Origin: JACCSI01 sp963815285
GTDB taxonomy: Bacteria; Acidobacteriota; Vicinamibacteria; Vicinamibacterales; UBA2999
Length of the DNA: 64,000 bases
Assembly: GCA_963815285.1 (NCBI GenBank)
Contig: CAWFGB010000009.1
Span: 186,001 to 250,000 of the forward strand
Reading direction: 5' to 3'
The position numbers and the translations under genes are program-made. Below are positions 59,518-64,000 of this stretch, in pieces (position 1 is the first letter of the stretch; every line of letters begins with the position of its first letter). The notes under the pieces are model-generated. The model had not been told where the DNA came from. It searched no databases and saw only the letters and a list, made by a program, of their open reading frames with translations.

Positions 59518-61248
59518 ATGGCCAACGCGTCCGGTCGACCCTGGCTGCGCTTCTATCACGAGCAAACCGCGAAGGACCTGCCGCCCTTGCCTTGGCCGCA
59601 CCTGCCGGCCTTGATTCGCGAGGCGGCGCGGAAATACGGTGACAAGCCCGCGTTCACGCTCTATCTGCCGAACGGCACGCAGGGCACGCTCACCTTCGCC
59701 GAGTCCGATCGCCGCTCCGACGAATTCGCGGTCTACCTGCGCGAGGTCGCTGGCTTCCAGCCCGGCGACCGCATCGCCTTGCAGATGCCCAACTGTCTGG
59801 CCTATCCCATTGCGGTGTTCGGCTGCCTCAAGGCGGGGCTCGTCATGGCCAACACGAACCCGCTCTACACCCCGGCCGAAATGACGCACCAGTTCAACGA
59901 CAGCGGCGCGGTCGGCCTGATTGCCATCGACGTGTTCGGCAAAAAGGTCGCGGAAGTCCTGCCGCAGACCCGGATCCGCCACGTCGTGCTCGTCAGCGTC
60001 CCCGACTTGTTGCCTGCGCTCAAACGGTTCGTCGTGCGCACCGTCCAGAAATATGTGAAGAAGATGATCCCGCCGATCACCTTCCAGCACGTCACGTTCC
60101 CCGACGCGCTGCAACAGGGCGCGGCGAAGATCGCCGCCGGCGCCAGCCCGGAGGTCTACGCCGCGTCGCTGGCCCCTGAGAGCATCGCGGCGTTGCAGTA
60201 CACGGGCGGCACCACCGGCGTGTCCAAGGCCGCGGTGCTGACACACCGCAACCTCCTCGCTAATGTCATGGCCAGCCTCGAGATGTGGAAGCCCTACCTC
60301 GCCCACGGCCAGGAGGTCATGCTCACGGCGCTGCCGCTGTACCACATCTTCGCGTTCACCGCGAACCTGATGATCTTCTTCGCCGTCGGCGGACGTAACA
60401 TCCTCATTCCCAGCCCCCGGCCGTTCATCAACCTCAAATTGGCGATGGAACGTGAGCCCATCACCTGGTTCACTGGCATCAACACGCTGTTTGTCGCGAT
60501 GATGAACGAGCCCTGGTTTCAGGCCAGGCGGGACTGGCAGCTGAAAGGAACCGTCGCCGGCGGCATGGCGCTCGTGCCCGCTGTCGGCGAGCGCTGGCAA
60601 CAGCTGACGAAGACCCCGATGTATCAAGGCTACGGGCTGACTGAGACCTCGCCCGTGGTAACGCTCGTGCCGTTCCATCGCAACAAGATGGCCTCGATTG
60701 GGGTACCCGTCCCCGGCACCGATGTCCGGCTGGTGGGCGACGACGGCGTCGATGTCCCACCAGGCCAGCCAGGTGAGTTGATTGTCCGTGGGCCGCAAGT
60801 GATGGACGGCTATTGGCAACAACCCGACGAGACGGCCAAGGTGCTTCGCGACGGCTGGCTCTACACGGGCGATGTTGCGACGATGGACGAAGACGGTTAC
60901 TTCCAGATCGTCGATCGCAAGAAGGACATGATTCTGGTGAGCGGCTTCAACGTGTATCCCAACGAAGTCGAGGCGGTGTTGGCGGGGCACTCTGGCGTGG
61001 CCGAGGCCTGCGTGGTCGGCGCACCAGATCCGCAGTGCGGCGAAGCCGTCGTCGCCTTCGTTGTCCGCAGGGATCCCTCTGTGACGGCGGAACAGCTCCG
61101 GCTGCACGCCAAGGCGCAGCTGACAAATTACAAAGTGCCGCGCACCTTTGTGTTTCGCGACGAGCTTCCCAAGTCGAACGTCGGGAAGATCCTGCGCAAG
61201 GATCTGAAACGCGCGGCAGCAGAGGCACACCAGACCGCGCCGGCCTGA
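59518..61248 (+). CDS. fadD: long-chain fatty-acid--CoA ligase
   Basis: A 576-residue AMP-forming acyl-CoA synthetase. ATP motif YTGGTTGVSKAAVLTHRNL (about 222-240), GYGLTETSP (about 369-377), WLYTGDVATMDEDGYFQIVDRKKD (about 444-467) and a C-terminal GKILRKDLK with the catalytic Lys. It activates fatty acids for beta-oxidation or lipid synthesis. Its stop overlaps the ATG of the following membrane protein gene by one nt (TGATG). A long antisense open frame covers it but is not coding. Confidence 0.93.
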   Translation: MANASGRPWLRFYHEQTAKDLPPLPWPHLPALIREAARKYGDKPAFTLYLPNGTQGTLTFAESDRRSDEFAVYLREVAGFQPGDRIALQMPNCLAYPIAVFGCLKAGLVMANTNPLYTPAEMTHQFNDSGAVGLIAIDVFGKKVAEVLPQTRIRHVVLVSVPDLLPALKRFVVRTVQKYVKKMIPPITFQHVTFPDALQQGAAKIAAGASPEVYAASLAPESIAALQYTGGTTGVSKAAVLTHRNLLANVMASLEMWKPYLAHGQEVMLTALPLYHIFAFTANLMIFFAVGGRNILIPSPRPFINLKLAMEREPITWFTGINTLFVAMMNEPWFQARRDWQLKGTVAGGMALVPAVGERWQQLTKTPMYQGYGLTETSPVVTLVPFHRNKMASIGVPVPGTDVRLVGDDGVDVPPGQPGELIVRGPQVMDGYWQQPDETAKVLRDGWLYTGDVATMDEDGYFQIVDRKKDMILVSGFNVYPNEVEAVLAGHSGVAEACVVGAPDPQCGEAVVAFVVRRDPSVTAEQLRLHAKAQLTNYKVPRTFVFRDELPKSNVGKILRKDLKRAAAEAHQTAPA

Positions 61249-62189
61249 TGGATAACCTCTGTCATACCCTCGCCGGGGCGGCCCTCGGCGAGGCTGGGCT
61301 CAAGCGCCGCACTGCAATGGGCACGGCGACGCTGATGATCGCGTCGAACCTGCCCGACGTCGACGTCGCCGTGTTTGCCACCGACACCCTGGCGATGTCG
61401 TTTCGCCGCGGCTGGACACACGGCGTGGTGGCGCTCGCCATCCTGCCGGCAATCTTTGCAGGAGTGATGCTGCTCTGGGATCGATGGCGGCGTCGTGGCC
61501 AGGCCGGGCGCCCGCCCGTTCACCTCTCTGGACTGTTGTTGCTGTCCTACGTGGGGACATGGCTCCACGTGTTCATGGACTGGCTCAACAGCTACGGCGT
61601 CCGGCTCCTGAAGCCCTTTTCCGATCGATGGTTCTACGGCGACGCCCTCTACATCATCGATCCCATCCTGTATGTCCTGTTTGGCGGCGCGATCGTTCTC
61701 ACGCGCGTCGCGGTCCGGCGCGGCGAAGCCGAGCCGCGCCGGTGGGCGCGCCGGGGCTTGGCCGTCGCGGCGGTATATGCGCTTGTGATGCTTGCGTCGA
61801 ATTGGTGGGCGCGAGCGGAGGTCCAGTCGGGTCTCGAACGGGCGGGGCGGCATGGTGTGCGGTTCATGGTCACCCCGGTGTTGGGTAACCCGCTCAGCCG
61901 CGAGGTGATCGTGGACATGGGAGACCGCTACGAAAAGGGGTTTCTCTGGTTTGAGCCGCTGCCGCACTTCCGGCCGGCGGGATACGGCGTCGCAACGAAC
62001 TTCTCGGATCCGTCGGTCGCGCAGGCCACCCGGCACCCCCGGATTCAGGCGTTTCTGATGTGGTCGCGATTTCCCTTTTTCGTCGTCGAACAGGCGCCAG
62101 CCCGCCGCCGCGTGTTCGTCAACGACTATCGGTACTCAGGGCCAGGCGGTCGGGATGGCTGGGCGACGCAATCGGTCAGCGTTCCGTGA
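61248..62189 (+). CDS. membrane-bound metal-dependent hydrolase (YdjM family)
   Basis: A 313-residue protein of the YdjM/DUF457 type. It starts MDNLCHTLAGAALGEAGLK and has NLPDVDV (about 34-40), RRGWTHG (about 53-59) and LHVFMDWLNSYGV (near 105-117); together these His/Asp residues are the family's putative metal site. There are four to five membrane helices over residues 62-190, and a C-terminal soluble region follows. It was first characterised only by sequence; some members act on lipids. Coupled to fadD (TGATG). Confidence 0.82.
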   Translation: MDNLCHTLAGAALGEAGLKRRTAMGTATLMIASNLPDVDVAVFATDTLAMSFRRGWTHGVVALAILPAIFAGVMLLWDRWRRRGQAGRPPVHLSGLLLLSYVGTWLHVFMDWLNSYGVRLLKPFSDRWFYGDALYIIDPILYVLFGGAIVLTRVAVRRGEAEPRRWARRGLAVAAVYALVMLASNWWARAEVQSGLERAGRHGVRFMVTPVLGNPLSREVIVDMGDRYEKGFLWFEPLPHFRPAGYGVATNFSDPSVAQATRHPRIQAFLMWSRFPFFVVEQAPARRRVFVNDYRYSGPGGRDGWATQSVSVP

Positions 62190-62309
62190 GCTTGGGGACA
62201 CTGGGCGATGGTGTGCGAGCCGGTGCAACCGTGCGAATCTGGTGCCGCTGTCGGCTTGCTCCTGCCGGCGCGCGAAGCGTGCGAAAACCGGCGCAGGCGG
62301 GGAGCACAT

Positions 62310-62315
62310 TACAAT
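62310..62315 (+). promoter_or_regulatory. -10 box of leaderless S1/P1 nuclease mRNA
   Basis: TACAAT ends 7 nt before the ATG at 62323, with no Shine-Dalgarno. Confidence 0.55.
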
Positions 62316-62322
62316 TGCACCT

Positions 62323-63210
62323 ATGCGGATCGTCGTTCTGGCTTTGATCGTCGTGCTGGCGGTGCCGGCGCCGTCGTTTGCGTGGGGCTTCGAGGCGCAC
62401 AGGTTCATCGCGGAGCGGATGATCGTGCTGCTGCCCGCCGAGATACGCCCGCTCTTCGAGCAACGCAAGGCCTATGTCGTCGAGCGTGCGGTCGATCCTG
62501 ACTTGTGGCGCAACCTCTTCGAACAGGAAGCGTCGAATCATTTCGTCGATCTCGACTACTTCGGCACCTATCCCTATCCGGATCTGCCGCGAGAATACGA
62601 TCGTGCGGTGCAGCGATGGGGCCGCGATGTCATTCACGAGCAAGGGCTGCTGCCTTGGCGTGTGGCCGAGCTCTTCGGCGAGTTGCAGCGTGAATTCGAG
62701 GGGCTGAAGCGGGCTAACGCGCCAAGTTACCTGGCGGACAACATCGCGTTCTACGCCACGGTCATGGGCCATTATGTCGGCGATGCCCACGTGCCGCTCC
62801 ATTCCATCGTCAACTACGACGGCCAGGTGACCGACCAGCGCGGCGTTCATAATCGCTGGGAATCGGAGCTGTTCGACCGTTCGCGGGCACGGCTGACGAT
62901 TGCGCCCAAACCACTTCATCCCGTGAAGAACCCGCGCGAGTTCATGTTCGAAACCCTTCTGGCCAGCAATCAACTAGCCGCTGCCGTGCTGGCGTCCGAC
63001 AAGCGGGCGGCCGAGGGCCGCGATTTTTACGACGATGGCTATTTCGACGCGTTCGGCAAGGAGCAGTTTGGCGCGCTCGAACGTCGCCTCAACGAAGCGA
63101 TCACCGCGCTCGCCTCGATGATCACGGCGGCCTGGGACGCTGCCGGGCGCCCGGCGTTGCCTCCGGAACGTCCTCGCGAGCCTCGCCCCATCCCACGTCC
63201 GCGGGGCTGA
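62323..63210 (+). CDS. S1/P1-type zinc nuclease, secreted
   Basis: A 295-residue protein. Signal peptide RIVVLALIVVLAVPAPSFA; the mature start WGFEAHRFIAERM supplies the Trp and His zinc ligands expected for the S1/P1 family. Then come GHYVGDAHVPLHSIVNYDGQ and HNRWESELFD, the central metal cluster motif (HxxxD...HxxxE). It cleaves single-stranded DNA or RNA and 3'-nucleotides, and may serve phosphate or nucleotide scavenging. The ATG at 62323 is fixed by the signal peptide and by the -10 box; longer in-frame starts lie within the previous gene. Confidence 0.88.
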   Translation: MRIVVLALIVVLAVPAPSFAWGFEAHRFIAERMIVLLPAEIRPLFEQRKAYVVERAVDPDLWRNLFEQEASNHFVDLDYFGTYPYPDLPREYDRAVQRWGRDVIHEQGLLPWRVAELFGELQREFEGLKRANAPSYLADNIAFYATVMGHYVGDAHVPLHSIVNYDGQVTDQRGVHNRWESELFDRSRARLTIAPKPLHPVKNPREFMFETLLASNQLAAAVLASDKRAAEGRDFYDDGYFDAFGKEQFGALERRLNEAITALASMITAAWDAAGRPALPPERPREPRPIPRPRG

Positions 63211-63248
63211 GAGGAACTCAGTACCCAGCCGTTCTCGTCCTGAGATCC

Positions 63249-63959
63249 ATGGACGTCTTTCTAATCCCCACGGTCATGTCCGAGCGCTACGAGCTGTACT
63301 TCGAAGCGCCGGACGATGAAGTTGTGGACGCGGCGGACGCCGGGGGGTTGCTCAACCGGCTGACCTTCGGCTTGTCCGAACGCCTGAAGCGGCGCTTCGA
63401 TGCGATGCTGCTCGAGGCGGAGGAGTGGCGTCATCGCCGGCACGAGGCCCATCCGGAGCCGGCCGGCCTGCTCGCCCGCGCCCGCCGCAAGACGATGGGG
63501 TTTATCGTCGAGCGCATCGCCGAACAGCGGCTCTTGTGGCAGCTGCGCAAGGCCACTGCGGTGTGTGTGCACGTGCCTACAGATCTGACGGCTACGGATG
63601 CCGACGTGGTCGTGCGCGTGATGCTGACGCGTGACGCTGATCATCACCGCAAGTGGTTGTGGATTGACGGCCTGCTGCTGTTGTTGTCGGCGCCTCTGAT
63701 GGTGATTCCAGGACCGAACGTCCCAGGGTTTTATTTCACCTTCCAGGTGGTGAGCCACTATCTGTCATGGACAGGGGCAAAGAACGGGTTGGCGTTGGCT
63801 CCCTGGCCAATCAAGTCATGCGCGGAGTTGTCCGAACTGCGCGTCGTGATGACGCTGACGCCATCGCAGCGTCAACGGCGCTTCCATGAGCTCGCCGAAC
63901 GCCTCCGCCTCGAGCACTTGCCCACGTTTCTCGAGGACGTTGCCACGCGACCCGCATGA
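63249..63959 (+). CDS. hypothetical protein, possible K+/H+-exchange-related (Mit_KHE1-like) family
   Basis: A 236-residue protein: an N-terminal polar region, a helical basic middle (60-100), a single hydrophobic stretch WLWIDGLLLLLSAPLMVIPGPNVPGFYFTFQVVSHYLSW (about 137-175) with a Pro/Gly break, and a C-terminal helical region. The IPGPNVPGFYF..VVSHYLSW..A..G block reminds me of the Mit_KHE1 (mitochondrial K+-H+ exchange-related) family, which has bacterial members; this is a pattern match only. Start uncertain: ATG 63249 or ATG 63276. Confidence 0.5.
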   Translation: MDVFLIPTVMSERYELYFEAPDDEVVDAADAGGLLNRLTFGLSERLKRRFDAMLLEAEEWRHRRHEAHPEPAGLLARARRKTMGFIVERIAEQRLLWQLRKATAVCVHVPTDLTATDADVVVRVMLTRDADHHRKWLWIDGLLLLLSAPLMVIPGPNVPGFYFTFQVVSHYLSWTGAKNGLALAPWPIKSCAELSELRVVMTLTPSQRQRRFHELAERLRLEHLPTFLEDVATRPA

Positions 63960-63965
63960 TATTCT
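63960..63965 (+). promoter_or_regulatory. -10 box of a leaderless mRNA at the right edge
   Basis: TATTCT ends 7 nt before the GTG at 63973, matching the spacing seen at other gene starts in the window. Confidence 0.45.
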
Positions 63966-63972
63966 CGGCGAT

Positions 63973-64000
63973 GTGAAGCTCGGCGACTTGGCCGCGCAAC
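63973..64000 (+). CDS. lpxD: probable LpxD N-terminus (3' truncated by window)
   Basis: GTG start followed by codons reading VKLGDLAAQ, the usual opening of UDP-3-O-acylglucosamine N-acyltransferase (MKLxDLAxxLG). The start is supported by a -10 box 7 nt upstream. Only nine codons are visible, so the name is tentative; lipid A synthesis would fit a Gram-negative host. Confidence 0.4.

Noticed and set aside
58723..61230. 835-codon open frame on the minus strand
   Set aside because: It lies fully antisense to the deacetylase and acyl-CoA ligase genes, both with clear motifs; long antisense frames arise from GC-rich third positions, and its translation has no recognisable domain.

Overview
The window is GC-rich and gene-dense, with strong GC bias at third codon positions, no RNA genes, no CRISPR array and no recognisable mobile element. 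Gene content suggests a Gram-negative, soil-type bacterium, most likely Acidobacteriota and perhaps Vicinamibacteria. The clues are an exosortase-A-type exopolysaccharide locus without a visible exosortase, AMMECR1/MEMO1 genes, glutamine synthetase type III, PEGA and matrixin-like secreted proteins, and an RND/TolC pump. The phylum call is inference; no marker gene was aligned.

Region 1 (1-23.7 kb) is an extracellular polysaccharide locus. A minus-strand operon runs from about 20.75 kb to 5.7 kb: sigma-54 activator, Wza-like export protein, beta-barrel protein, Wzz-like chain-length protein, AAA ATPase, tyrosine autokinase, priming glycosyl-phosphotransferase, deacetylase, UDP-glucose dehydrogenase, FemAB-like protein, a tandem double GT2 and another deacetylase. 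Most junctions overlap or are under 20 nt. A plus-strand pair (sulfotransferase, deacetylase) and a minus-strand pair (GT4, O-antigen-ligase-like protein) lie to its left. A nucleotide-sugar dehydrogenase and a UDP-GlcNAc 2-epimerase to its right point to a GlcNAc/ManNAc-derived uronic acid. The 511-bp gap between the operon and the dehydrogenase carries two divergent sigma-54 (-24/-12) promoters, and a third such site lies upstream of the GT4 gene. This suggests one sigma-54 regulon whose activator is the operon's first gene.

Region 2 (23.7-31.5 kb) holds a degenerate receiver protein, a diguanylate cyclase, a secreted matrixin-like protease, a PEGA protein with a TonB_C partner, small proteins and a ZIP transporter. 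Region 3 (31.6-46.7 kb) is housekeeping: ruvX-mltG; a minus operon hsp20-ymdB-xseA-xseB-ispA-tlyA-nadK, in which ispA carries two apparent +1 frameshifts; dnaK-hsp20; an omega-like subunit; gatCA; an MBL hydrolase; and a WYL regulator. Region 4 (46.9-64 kb) holds an RND efflux operon, MEMO1/AMMECR1, an FKBP-glnN pair, an SGNH hydrolase, a deacetylase, an acyl-CoA ligase, an S1/P1 nuclease and, at the right edge, the start of a probable lpxD.

Two patterns recur outside the genes. Many first genes have a TANNNT-like -10 box 6-8 nt before the start codon and no Shine-Dalgarno, which is the signature of leaderless mRNAs. Three different short-unit repeat arrays (about 13-nt, 10-nt and 22-nt units) sit immediately upstream of such promoters.
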